NCBI RefSeq assembly: GCF_035953295.1
Contig: NZ_CP108370.1
Coordinates: 806,001-870,000 of the forward strand
Direction: 5' to 3'
DNA length: 64,000 nt
Source: Streptomyces sp. NBC_01335
Lineage (GTDB): Bacteria > Actinomycetota > Actinomycetes > Streptomycetales > Streptomycetaceae
The notes under the pieces were generated by a model that was not told where the DNA came from, did no database searches, and saw only the letters and a program-made list of their open reading frames with translations. Positions 1 to 7,582 of this stretch are shown here, in pieces (positions within the stretch are counted from its first letter, which is position 1; each line of letters begins with the position of its first letter). The translations under genes were made by a program, and so were the position numbers.

Positions 1-695
1 TGGTGGAGAACCGCAAGCTGGCCGACCCGGCGGCACCGCTCCTGATCGACGGGGTCGCCGCCCCCACCACCACCGGCTGGGAGGCGTCGCCGGAGGGGGT
101 GCGCTGGGTGCACCTGGCCGGCACCGGCGGCTGGGTCTTTCCCGCCGGCACCGCGCTGCGCGCCCTGCGCGAGGAGCGGACCGCGACCTGGCGGGAGATC
201 AACCTGAAGTACGGCACCGACACCCCGGTCACCCGCCCGTACCTGACGCTCTGGCAGGACCACGGAGAGGCCCCGGAAGACGCCGGGTACTTCTACCTCC
301 AGGCACCGGCCGCCTCCGCCGCGCGCACCCAGCAGTGGGCCGCCGCCCCGCCGCTCGCACTCGTCGAGGGCTCCACCGCCGTGCACGCGGTGCGCCGGCT
401 CACCGACGGACTGCTGGCCGCCAACTTCTGGACGGCGGGCACCGCCCAGGAGCTGACCGCCGACGGCCCCGTCTCGGCGCTGGTGCGCCCCGACGGACCC
501 ACCGTGAAGATCGCGCTTTCCGACCCGACCCAGCTCCGGTCGTCGGTGACCGTCGAGCTGACCGGCACCGCCCGGACCGTGGCCCGCGCCGACCCCGGGG
601 TGTCCGTGACCCCCACGGCGACCGGTGTCCGGATCACCGCCGACACCGCCGGCCTGCACGGCGCGACCCTCGACCTCACTCTGAACCGGAGCTAG
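1..695 (+). CDS. polysaccharide lyase family 8 protein, C-terminal part (5' end outside window)
   Basis: Only the last 230 residues are present; the reading frame is open through position 3 and the start lies to the left of the window. The visible part reads as the C-terminal beta-sandwich half of a family 8 polysaccharide lyase (hyaluronate, chondroitin or xanthan lyases). The stretch TLWQDHG followed by YFYLQAPAAS near visible residues 81-105 is typical of the central sheet domain, and the last 70 residues look like the small C-terminal lyase domain. The catalytic Asn-His-Tyr alpha-toroid is upstream, so substrate cannot be told. The next gene starts 4 bases after the stop, suggesting a shared transcript for extracellular polysaccharide breakdown and deacetylation. 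Family is fairly sure; substrate is unknown. Confidence 0.75.
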   Translation, partial: VENRKLADPAAPLLIDGVAAPTTTGWEASPEGVRWVHLAGTGGWVFPAGTALRALREERTATWREINLKYGTDTPVTRPYLTLWQDHGEAPEDAGYFYLQAPAASAARTQQWAAAPPLALVEGSTAVHAVRRLTDGLLAANFWTAGTAQELTADGPVSALVRPDGPTVKIALSDPTQLRSSVTVELTGTARTVARADPGVSVTPTATGVRITADTAGLHGATLDLTLNRS

Positions 696-699
696 GACC

Positions 700-1674
700 T
701 TGCTGTTCGACATGCCGCTGGACCGACTGCGCGAATACCGTCCCGAGCCGGAGGAACCGGCCGACTTCGATGCCTTCTGGGGCAAGACCCTCGCCGAGAC
801 CGTCCGCCACGACCTGGCCGCCGAGTTCGTCCCGTACGACGCCGGGTTCGCCACCGTCGACGTGTTCGACGTGACGTTCCGTGGGTGGGGCGGCCAGCCG
901 GTGAAGGCGTGGCTGCTGCTGCCGAAGGTCCGCTCGGGGCCGCTGCCCGCCGTGGTGCAGTACATCGGGTACAACGGCGGCCGGGGCATCCCGTACGCCT
1001 GGCTGACCTGGAGCGCTTTCGGCTACGCGCACCTGGTGATGGACAACCGGGGGCAGGGGGGCGGCGGGAAGAACACCGCCGACACCCCCGACATCGGCCC
1101 CGACGGACACGGCTCCTCCTCCCCCGGCTTCCTCACCCGCGGCATCGAGGATCCGTACCGCCACTACTACCGTCGGCTCATCACCGACGCCGTGCGGGCC
1201 GTCGACGCCGCCAAGGCGCACGAGGCGGTGGACCCGGACCGAATCGCGGTGCTCGGCGGCAGCCAGGGCGGTGGTCTGGCGCTCGCCGTCGCCGGGCTCA
1301 GGGACGACCTGGTGGCGGCCGTCGCCGACGTGCCGTTCCTCTGCCACTACCGGCGCGCCTCGCAGATCACCGACGCCGGGCCGTACGCGGAGATCGCCCG
1401 GTGGCTGTCCGGGCACCGGTTCCGGATCGAGGAGGCGATGGAGACGCTTTCGTACGTCGACGGCGTCAACTTCGCGGCCCGTGCGACGGCCCCGGCATGG
1501 TTCTCGGTGGGGCTGATGGACAAGATCTGCCCCTCCTCGACGGTCTTCGCCGCGTACCACCGCTATGCGGGCCCGGCGCGCATCGAGGTATTCCCGTACA
1601 ACGGCCACGAGGGCGGCGCGGAGTACGACCTGCCGCGCAAGCTGACGGCGCTGCGCGGCGAGTTCGGCCAGTAG
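700..1674 (+). CDS. acetyl xylan esterase / cephalosporin-C deacetylase, carbohydrate esterase family 7
   Basis: A 324-residue alpha/beta hydrolase that removes acetyl groups from short acetylated xylo-oligosaccharides and similar compounds. Everything diagnostic of family CE7 is visible: Arg117-Gly118-Gln119, the nucleophile motif GGSQGG with Ser188, Asp274 in LMDKICP and His303-Glu304 in NGHEGG. Ser188, Asp274 and His303 fall at the same numbers as the triad of the Thermotoga maritima enzyme TM0077. The TTG start is preferred because GGAG lies 8 bases upstream and family members begin with a similar LFDMPL sequence; an ATG at 712 is the alternative. No signal peptide is seen, so it should be cytoplasmic, acting on imported sugars. 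It follows the lyase gene by 4 bases. Confidence 0.93.
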   Translation: MLFDMPLDRLREYRPEPEEPADFDAFWGKTLAETVRHDLAAEFVPYDAGFATVDVFDVTFRGWGGQPVKAWLLLPKVRSGPLPAVVQYIGYNGGRGIPYAWLTWSAFGYAHLVMDNRGQGGGGKNTADTPDIGPDGHGSSSPGFLTRGIEDPYRHYYRRLITDAVRAVDAAKAHEAVDPDRIAVLGGSQGGGLALAVAGLRDDLVAAVADVPFLCHYRRASQITDAGPYAEIARWLSGHRFRIEEAMETLSYVDGVNFAARATAPAWFSVGLMDKICPSSTVFAAYHRYAGPARIEVFPYNGHEGGAEYDLPRKLTALRGEFGQ

Positions 1675-1810
1675 GGGGCGGGGTTCACCGGCCCAGCGCC
1701 GCCGTCGCGGCGTTGTGGCCGGGAACTCAGCTGACCCCGCCACCGCGCACGCCTCTGCCCAGAAGGTGCCTACGAACGCCCGGCGCGGGGCCACCTCGTG
1801 GCCGAACCCG

Positions 1811-1865
1811 AGGGCTGTCCCGTAATCCGTGGTCGCACACCCACCAGGGATTACGGGACAGCCCT
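1811..1865. repeat. 55-bp palindromic repeat, short form of the 13.2-kb element
   Basis: Two perfect 18-bp inverted arms (1811-1828 and 1848-1865, AGGGCTGTCCCGTAATCC) enclose a 19-bp spacer. On the minus strand the left arm plus GTGGGTGTGCGAC matches the left end of the 162-bp element at 13212-13373, and the right arm matches its right end, so this copy looks like that element with about 107 bp of its middle removed. It sits 137 bp after the esterase gene and could also act as a transcription terminator. Confidence 0.8.
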
Positions 1866-1983
1866 TGGATGCGACTTGGCGCGCGGTAAACGTTCAAGAC
1901 TTGAAGCTTGTGCATCTTCTTGACGGTTCACCGTTGTCACTCAACACTGCCTTGATGAATCCAGCACCTCGCTCATCCGTAGA

Positions 1984-1999
1984 TTGAGAGCGTTTTCAA
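1984..1999. promoter_or_regulatory. LacI-family type operator
   Basis: TTGAGAGCGTTTTCAA is an imperfect palindrome built around a central CG, the usual layout of LacI-family operators for carbohydrate genes in actinomycetes. It lies 128 bp before the chosen start of the secreted beta-helix protein gene. No LacI gene is in the window, so the regulator would act from elsewhere. Confidence 0.5.
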
Positions 2000-2126
2000 G
2001 AGGGTGATTCAAAGGTCTGCAGAGTTGTCAAGGCGATGCACTGCACAGTGTCGAGACCGTCTGCACCCTGTCTTCCGCGTTGCTCCGGTGTTCACTTCAC
2101 GAAACCAGGTGAAAGGACTCCCACCC

Positions 2127-4481
2127 ATGCGCACTACCGTCCCGCCCGGCCGCATGAGATCCCTGCCAGGTCCGAAGCACCGCGTCATCGCTCTGCTGAG
2201 TGCGCTCCTACTCGCGCTCGTCGGGCTGCTCGGCCTCGATCAGAGCGCCGCTCCCGCCTCGGCAGCCGCGCCTGACTACACCCAGAGCGTCACTCAACTG
2301 AGCTCCACGCAAGCTCAGATCTCGTTCACACCGACCACGTCCGCGGTCTACGTCGATGTGCACTACCTGGTCAACAGCGCCAACCAACAGAACGTCCGTA
2401 TGACCAACAATGCGGGCACGTGGACCCAGACCGTCGGCTCGCTCGCCAACGGAACGGTCCTGGAGTACTGGTTCACCTACGAGAAGAGCGGGCCGCAGTA
2501 CGACACGCCCCACTTCACGTACACCCAGGGCGGCGGTGGAACCGGCACTGTTGCCACACCCACCTTCACTCCCGCAGCGGGCACCTACGCATCGGCCCAG
2601 AGCGTGACGCTCGCCGACGCGACCGCGGGCGCGAGCATCCGCTACACGCGTGACGGCTCCACCCCCACCGCGGCGTCCACTCTGTACAGCGCGCCGATCA
2701 GTGTCACGGCCACTGCCACCATCAAGGCCATCGCCATCAAGTCCGGACTCGCCGACTCCGCCGTCGCCAGTGCGACTTACACGATCGGCGCATCGGCGAG
2801 CTGCCCCACCCAGTCGGACACGCCGAACTTCGGCCCGAACGTCCACATCTACGACCCGAGCATGTCCAGTGCCACCATTCAGGCGCAGCTCGACGCGCAG
2901 TTCGCCCAGATGAAGGACACCGCCTCCGCGCAGTTCAGCGAGAACCGGGTGGCACAGCTCTTCAAGCCGGGTACGTACGCCGTCGACGACAATGTCGGCT
3001 ACTACACCTCGGTGGCGGGTCTCGGGCAGAATCCGGGCGACGTGACAATCAACGGACACGTCACCGTGGACGCCTTCAACGCCTCGGACGCGGGCAACGC
3101 GACGCAGAACTTCTGGCGCTCGGCCGAGAATCTGGCCATCAATCCGGTGGGCGGGAACCGTTGGGCCGTGGCCCAGGCGGCCCCGTTCCGCCGGATCGAC
3201 GTCCGCGGCGACCTGCAGCTCTACCCGGCCAGTTACGGCTGGGCGAGCGGCGGCTACATCGCCGACACCAAAGTCAGCGGCCAGGCGGCGTCCATCTCGC
3301 AGCAGCAGTGGTACACCCGGGACAGTAACGTGGGCAGCTGGGCCGGCGGCGTGTGGAACATGGTCTTCTCCGGCACCGCCGGTGCTCCCGCGAACACCTT
3401 CCCCAACCCGCCCGAAACCACCTTGGCCACCACCCCGGTCTCCCGTGACGTGCCGTATCTGTACGTCGACGGCGCCGGAAAATACCGAGTGTTCCTGCCG
3501 TCGCTGCGCACCAACGCATCGGGGGCGAGCTGGGCGAACGGCAGCACTCCCGGCACCTCTCAGCCGATGAGCCAGTTCTACGTGGTCAAGGCCGGCGACA
3601 CTGCCGCGACCATCAACAACGCCCTTTCTCAGGGCTGCAACCTGTTCGTCACGCCGGGCGTCTACCACCTGAACCAGACGCTGAACATCACCCGGCCCAA
3701 CACGGTCGTCTTCGGCATCGGCTACCCGACCTTCGTCCCGGACAACGGCGTCAACGCGATCCAGGTCGCCGACGTGGACGGAGTCCGCCTCAAGGGCCTG
3801 CTGATCGACGCCGGAACCACCAACTCGGCGGCGCTGCTGACCATCGGCCCGTCCGGATCGTCCGCGAGCCACGCGGGCAACCCGACGACCATCCAGGACG
3901 TGTTCTTCCGGATCGGTGGCCAGATCGCCGGCAAGGCGACGACCAGCCTGATCGTCAACAGCAACAACGCGATCATCGACCATATCTGGGCCTGGCGGGC
4001 CGACCACGGCAATGCGGGAACCTTCGGCTGGACGACCAACACGGCGGACACCGGCGTGATCGTCAACGGCAGCAGCGTTCTGGCGACCGGTCTCTTCGTC
4101 GAGCACTACCAGAAGCACGAGGTTGTCTGGAACGGCCAGAACGGCAAGACGATCTTCTTCCAGAACGAGATGCCGTACGACGTGCCCAATCAGGGCGCGT
4201 GGATGAGCGCGGCAGGGGTCAACGGATATGCCGCTTACAAGGTGGGCGCGGGCGTCACCACCCACGAGGCATGGGGACTCGGCAGCTACTGCTACTTCAA
4301 CGTCAACCCCGCGGTGAACAGCTACCACGCCTTCGAAGTGCCCAACACTCCCGGCGTGAAGTTCCACAACGCTCTGACGGTCTCACTCGGCGGCGTGGGC
4401 ACCATCACCCACGTCATCAACGACGCGGGGGCGGTGACCGCCTCGAACACCACTCCCAGCAATGTGGTCGCCTACCCTTGA
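2127..4481 (+). CDS. secreted beta-helix protein with CBM56-like and chitobiase-C-like modules (often misnamed adenylyl cyclase)
   Basis: A 784-residue exported protein. Residues 1-47 form a long signal peptide (hydrophobic core about 20-36, cleavage near ASA-A). Residues 51-135 resemble a family 56 carbohydrate-binding module, known to bind beta-1,3-glucan. Residues 138-218 resemble the chitobiase C-terminal FN3-like module, with RYTRDGSTPT. The remaining 560 residues look like a right-handed beta-helix with conserved patches DHIWAWRADHG (from 618), VEHYQKHEVVWNGQ (from about 658) and EMPYDVPNQ (about 681). Homologues are labelled adenylyl cyclase or coagulation factor 5/8 protein; neither label is supported here. 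A role on fungal or plant beta-glucan is inference. GAAAGGA precedes the ATG; an upstream in-frame start at 2004 lacks a better site. Codon use is visibly less GC-rich than in neighbours. Confidence 0.75.
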   Translation: MRTTVPPGRMRSLPGPKHRVIALLSALLLALVGLLGLDQSAAPASAAAPDYTQSVTQLSSTQAQISFTPTTSAVYVDVHYLVNSANQQNVRMTNNAGTWTQTVGSLANGTVLEYWFTYEKSGPQYDTPHFTYTQGGGGTGTVATPTFTPAAGTYASAQSVTLADATAGASIRYTRDGSTPTAASTLYSAPISVTATATIKAIAIKSGLADSAVASATYTIGASASCPTQSDTPNFGPNVHIYDPSMSSATIQAQLDAQFAQMKDTASAQFSENRVAQLFKPGTYAVDDNVGYYTSVAGLGQNPGDVTINGHVTVDAFNASDAGNATQNFWRSAENLAINPVGGNRWAVAQAAPFRRIDVRGDLQLYPASYGWASGGYIADTKVSGQAASISQQQWYTRDSNVGSWAGGVWNMVFSGTAGAPANTFPNPPETTLATTPVSRDVPYLYVDGAGKYRVFLPSLRTNASGASWANGSTPGTSQPMSQFYVVKAGDTAATINNALSQGCNLFVTPGVYHLNQTLNITRPNTVVFGIGYPTFVPDNGVNAIQVADVDGVRLKGLLIDAGTTNSAALLTIGPSGSSASHAGNPTTIQDVFFRIGGQIAGKATTSLIVNSNNAIIDHIWAWRADHGNAGTFGWTTNTADTGVIVNGSSVLATGLFVEHYQKHEVVWNGQNGKTIFFQNEMPYDVPNQGAWMSAAGVNGYAAYKVGAGVTTHEAWGLGSYCYFNVNPAVNSYHAFEVPNTPGVKFHNALTVSLGGVGTITHVINDAGAVTASNTTPSNVVAYP

Positions 4482-4511
4482 GGCAATGACCTGACGTGAA
4501 AAGTGGGCCGG

Positions 4512-4536
4512 GGCTCCTCGCGGTTGCGAGGGGCTC
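4512..4536. terminator. hairpin after the beta-helix protein gene
   Basis: CCTCGC (4516-4521) pairs with GCGAGG (4526-4531) over a GGTT loop, and flanking GGCT/GGCT bases add little. It begins 31 bp after the stop codon. There is no T-run, as is usual in actinomycetes. Confidence 0.45.
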
Positions 4537-4551
4537 CGGTGTTTGCAGGAT

Positions 4552-4640
4552 GCGACGCCACCGGGAGCCAGGCGCTGGTTGTCGTCGTGGACGGCAAGGT
4601 GCTGCGCGGACACCGGCCGGTTGGGGCGCGGGGTGAGTGA
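4552..4640 (+). pseudogene. possible scrap of an ISAs1-type transposase
   Basis: A short frame reads VVVVDGKVLRG (codons up to 4610) and stops at 4638-4640. Transposases of the ISAs1 group carry a similar VDGKTLRG motif near the first catalytic Asp. Nothing else of a transposase is left on either side, so this is either a remnant or chance. Confidence 0.25.
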
Positions 4641-4716
4641 TCCGTGCACGATGAGTGACAACCGAATTGCAGCCGAATTGCCTGCGGCTTCTCGGGAAAT
4701 TGCCTCACACGTAGCT

Positions 4717-5139
4717 CTACATGAGAAACGACAATCGCACCTGCCGGTCCGCGTTGTCGACGTTCGTGTCCACCAGGCACACCGACTGCCAGGTCCCCAG
4801 CTCCAGGCGGCCCGCGATCACCGGCAGGGTGGCGTGGGGCGGGACGAGGGCGGGGAGGACGTGGTCGCGGCCGTGGCCGGGGGTGCCGTGGCGGTGCTGC
4901 CAGCGGTCGTCGGCGGGGAGCAGGGTGTGCAGGGTCGCGAGCAGGTCGTCGTCGCTGCCGGCTCCGGTCTCCAGGACGGCGATCCCGGCCGTCGCGTGGG
5001 GAACGAAGATGTTGAGCAGGCCGTCCCGGCCGGCGGCGGCACGGGACAGGAACTGCTCGCAGTCGCCGGTCAGGTCGGTGACCGTCTCCGTCCGCCCGGT
5101 GGTGAGGTGCAGGACGTGCGTGGTGAAGGAATCAGGCAT
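4717..5139 (-). CDS. YjbQ family protein (secondary thiamine-phosphate synthase type)
   Basis: A 140-residue protein filling the normal length of the YjbQ/UPF0047 family. Family signatures are HATAGI (48-53), DDRWQHR (77-83), GHGRDH (88-93) and GRLELGTWQ (110-118); the conserved His and Asp residues are thought to form a metal-bound pocket. The E. coli member has weak thiamine-phosphate synthase activity, but the true cellular role of the family is not settled. The ATG at 5139 is chosen because the protein then begins at the family start; the frame stays open upstream but with arginine/proline-rich noise. It is divergent from the FAD monooxygenase gene, with 137 bp between. Confidence 0.85.
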   Translation of the reverse strand: MPDSFTTHVLHLTTGRTETVTDLTGDCEQFLSRAAAGRDGLLNIFVPHATAGIAVLETGAGSDDDLLATLHTLLPADDRWQHRHGTPGHGRDHVLPALVPPHATLPVIAGRLELGTWQSVCLVDTNVDNADRQVRLSFLM

Positions 5140-5276
5140 GCCGCCATCTTCCCGCCCCGGCCGCGGGACGCCCAGTCCGGAACGCCCGGTCCGAGGCACC
5201 CACGGCGAGCAGGCCCTGCGGAGGAAGGTGAAGCCCGCCCGGGAAGAGGCGCCGCGCTTCCGGAGTTGGTAGAAGC

Positions 5277-6413
5277 GTGAACGATTCTGGGGCGGTGCGG
5301 GAAGCGGACGTGGTGGTGATCGGCGCGGGGCAGGCCGGGCTGGCCGCCGCGTACCACCTGGCGCGGGCCGGTGGCGAGCCGGACCGCGACTTCGTGGTTC
5401 TCGACCACGCACCGCGTCCGGGTGGCGCCTGGCAGTTCCGCTGGCCCTCGCTGACGTACGGCAAGGTACACGGGATGCACTCGCTGCCGGGCATGGAGCT
5501 GACCGGCGCCGACCCGGATCGGCCCTCCTCCGAGGTGATCGGCGCGTACTTCGACGCGTACGAGCGCGACTTCGGGCTCCGGGTGCACCGGCCGGTGGAT
5601 GTCAGGGCGGTCAGGGAAGCGGCCGGAGGGGGGAGCGGAGGGCGGCTGCTGGTCGAGACGTCCGAGGGGACGTACGCGACGCGGGCGCTGATCAACGCGA
5701 CCGGCACGTGGGACCGGCCGTTCTGGCCCCGTTATCCGGGGCAGGAGACGTTCCTCGGGCGGCAGCTCCACACGGCCGGCTACCCGGGACCGGACGAGTT
5801 CGCCGGGCTGCGGGTGGTGGTGGTCGGCGGTGGCGCCTCCGGTACGCAGCATCTGATGGAGATCGCCGACGTCGCGGCGGCCACGTACTGGGTGACCCGG
5901 CGCGAACCCGTCTTCCGCGAGGGCCCGTTCGGGGCCGAACAGGGGCGCGCCGCCGTCGCGTTGGTGGAGGAGCGGGTACGCCAAGGGCTGGCGCCCCGGA
6001 GTGTGGTGAGCGTGACCGGTCTGCCCCTCAACGAGGCCGTCCGCGAGGCGCGGGCGCGCGGGATACTCGACCGGCTGCCGATGTTCGACCGCATCACCCC
6101 GACGGGGGTGACCTGGAACGACGGACGGATCGCCCCGATCGACGCCGACGTGATCCTCTGGGCGACCGGATTCCGGCCCGCCGTCGACCACTTGGCTCCG
6201 TTGAGGCTGCGGGAGCCCGGCGGCGGTATTCGGGTGGAGGACACGCGGGCGGTGCGGGACGGGCGCGTCCATCTGGTCGGCTACGGCCCTTCCGCCAGCA
6301 CCATCGGCGCCAACCGCGCCGGGCGTAGCGCGGTGCGCTCGGTCATGCGGCTGCTGGCGGAGACCTCCGCCGCGTCGGTGGCCGCCCGTGTGCCGGCACC
6401 ATCCCCGGCCTGA
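5277..6413 (+). CDS. FAD/NAD(P)-binding flavin monooxygenase-like oxidoreductase
   Basis: A 378-residue two-dinucleotide-binding-domain flavoprotein. The FAD-binding motif GAGQAG is at 16-21, the second nucleotide motif VVGGGASGTQ near 182-191, and the ATGF motif of this superfamily near 295 (LWATGFRP). Together they fit the CzcO/YdcG-type NAD(P)H:FAD monooxygenases; the substrate cannot be inferred. The GTG start is used because no earlier in-frame start gives a better fit; no strong ribosome site is visible. It is convergent with the MltG gene (69 bp between stops). Confidence 0.8.
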   Translation: MNDSGAVREADVVVIGAGQAGLAAAYHLARAGGEPDRDFVVLDHAPRPGGAWQFRWPSLTYGKVHGMHSLPGMELTGADPDRPSSEVIGAYFDAYERDFGLRVHRPVDVRAVREAAGGGSGGRLLVETSEGTYATRALINATGTWDRPFWPRYPGQETFLGRQLHTAGYPGPDEFAGLRVVVVGGGASGTQHLMEIADVAAATYWVTRREPVFREGPFGAEQGRAAVALVEERVRQGLAPRSVVSVTGLPLNEAVREARARGILDRLPMFDRITPTGVTWNDGRIAPIDADVILWATGFRPAVDHLAPLRLREPGGGIRVEDTRAVRDGRVHLVGYGPSASTIGANRAGRSAVRSVMRLLAETSAASVAARVPAPSPA

Positions 6414-6455
6414 ACCGTCCGAGCGGTCCGAACGGTCCCGAGCGGCCCGCGCTCC

Positions 6456-6479
6456 GCGTCCCTGCGTCCCTGCGTCCCT
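6456..6479. repeat. octamer array GCGTCCCT x3
   Basis: Three exact 8-bp units plus a partial fourth (GCGTC) lie in the 69-bp space between two convergent genes and end at the stop codon of the MltG gene. Two other 8-bp arrays with different units are at 25005 and 63033. Confidence 0.9.
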
Positions 6480-6482
6480 GCG

Positions 6483-7343
6483 TCAGAAACGGCCTACGGC
6501 CGCGTTCTTCCGGTTCCGGTTGAACTCGGCGACGTTGTGGCGGTGCGCCTCGTAGTCCTCGCTGAAGCGGGTGTCCCCCGGCCCGACCGTCACGAAGTAC
6601 AGCCACGAGCCCGCCGTGGGGCCGATGGCGGCCCTCATCGCCTGTTCGCCGGGGTTGCCGATCGGAGTGGGAGGGAGACCCTTGCGGCGGTAGGTGTTGT
6701 AGGGGCTGTCGATCCGGGTGTCCTCGGTGGTGGTGTCCAGCGTGGAGCGCCTGAGAGCGTAGTTGAGCGTCGAATCCATCTGCAGCGGCATGTCCTGGTG
6801 CAGGCGGTTGTAGACGACCCGGCCCACCTTCCCCATGTCGGAGGCGGTGTCCGCTTCCGCCTGGATGACGCTGGCGAGCGTCACCGTCTGGTAGACGGAG
6901 ATGTGGTGGTGCAGTGCTCCGTCGGTGATCCGGTCGCCGCCGAACCTCTGGGACGCCGTGTCCACCATGTAGCGGAGCAGACTCCGGGGGGTCGTGCCGG
7001 GGCGGACGGGGTAGGTCGCGGGGAACAGGTACCCCTCCGGATTGCCGTGCGCGGCTTCGGGCAGGGGAAGGTGCGCCCCGGGCACGGCCTTCTCGGTGGT
7101 GCCCGGGGGGACGCCGAGCGCTTGGTCGACGGCCGCGTAGATCTGCTTCGCCCGCCATCCCTCGGGGATCACCAGGGACGCGGTCTCCTCGGCCCCCGCC
7201 TCGGGTGCGCCCCGCGGTACCAGCAGGGGGGCCGCGACCGTGGCGGCGGCCACGAGCGCACCCCCGAGGAGCAGCAGTACCTTGCCCCGCCGCGTGGGGC
7301 GCAGCCTCCGGCGGTAGTGGAGGGCATCGGGCTCGTTCACCAT
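6483..7343 (-). CDS. MltG-like endolytic murein transglycosylase
   Basis: A 286-residue membrane-anchored lytic transglycosylase that would cut nascent glycan strands. One transmembrane helix (about 21-42) follows a basic N-terminus. The YceG/MltG domain is clear: VIQAEAD with the catalytic-type Glu near 163, VVYNRL near 180, SPYNTYRRKGLPPTPI near 211-226 and LYFVTVGPGD near 248. It is shorter than the usual actinobacterial MltG and is not next to ruvX/aroE, so it is likely a second copy rather than the housekeeping one. The ATG at 7343 places the basic stretch directly before the helix. Upstream in-frame starts exist but run through a tandem repeat. Confidence 0.85.
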   Translation of the reverse strand: MVNEPDALHYRRRLRPTRRGKVLLLLGGALVAAATVAAPLLVPRGAPEAGAEETASLVIPEGWRAKQIYAAVDQALGVPPGTTEKAVPGAHLPLPEAAHGNPEGYLFPATYPVRPGTTPRSLLRYMVDTASQRFGGDRITDGALHHHISVYQTVTLASVIQAEADTASDMGKVGRVVYNRLHQDMPLQMDSTLNYALRRSTLDTTTEDTRIDSPYNTYRRKGLPPTPIGNPGEQAMRAAIGPTAGSWLYFVTVGPGDTRFSEDYEAHRHNVAEFNRNRKNAAVGRF

Positions 7344-7451
7344 GCGGGCACGCACCATGCGGGCACGATAACCGTACAAATGCGTCGGATCTGCGGGAAC
7401 GACGCTCGACACCCAGGAACCCTGCGGCCGGGTGACGAGCGGGCACATCCC

Positions 7452-7516
7452 GACGAGAAAACCCCATGAGAAAACCCGACGAGAAAACCCGACGAGAAGA
7501 ACCGGCGAGGAAAACC
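7452..7516. repeat. 13-bp tandem array, five imperfect units
   Basis: Units of GACGAGAAAACCC: 7452-7464 exact, 7465-7477 (two changes), 7478-7490 exact, 7491-7503 and 7504-7516 diverged. The array lies in the 239-bp space between the ABC exporter gene and the downstream mltG-like gene on the same strand. It is A-rich in a G/C-rich setting. Confidence 0.85.
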
Positions 7517-7582
7517 GGACCGGGAATGCCGGCAGGGGGATCCCGGAGCAGCCAGGGCCCGAGGCAGCCGGTCCGCCGGCCG

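Noticed and set aside
4543..5280. A 245-codon plus-strand frame across the YjbQ gene.
   Set aside because: It is antisense to a clearly conserved family protein on the minus strand.
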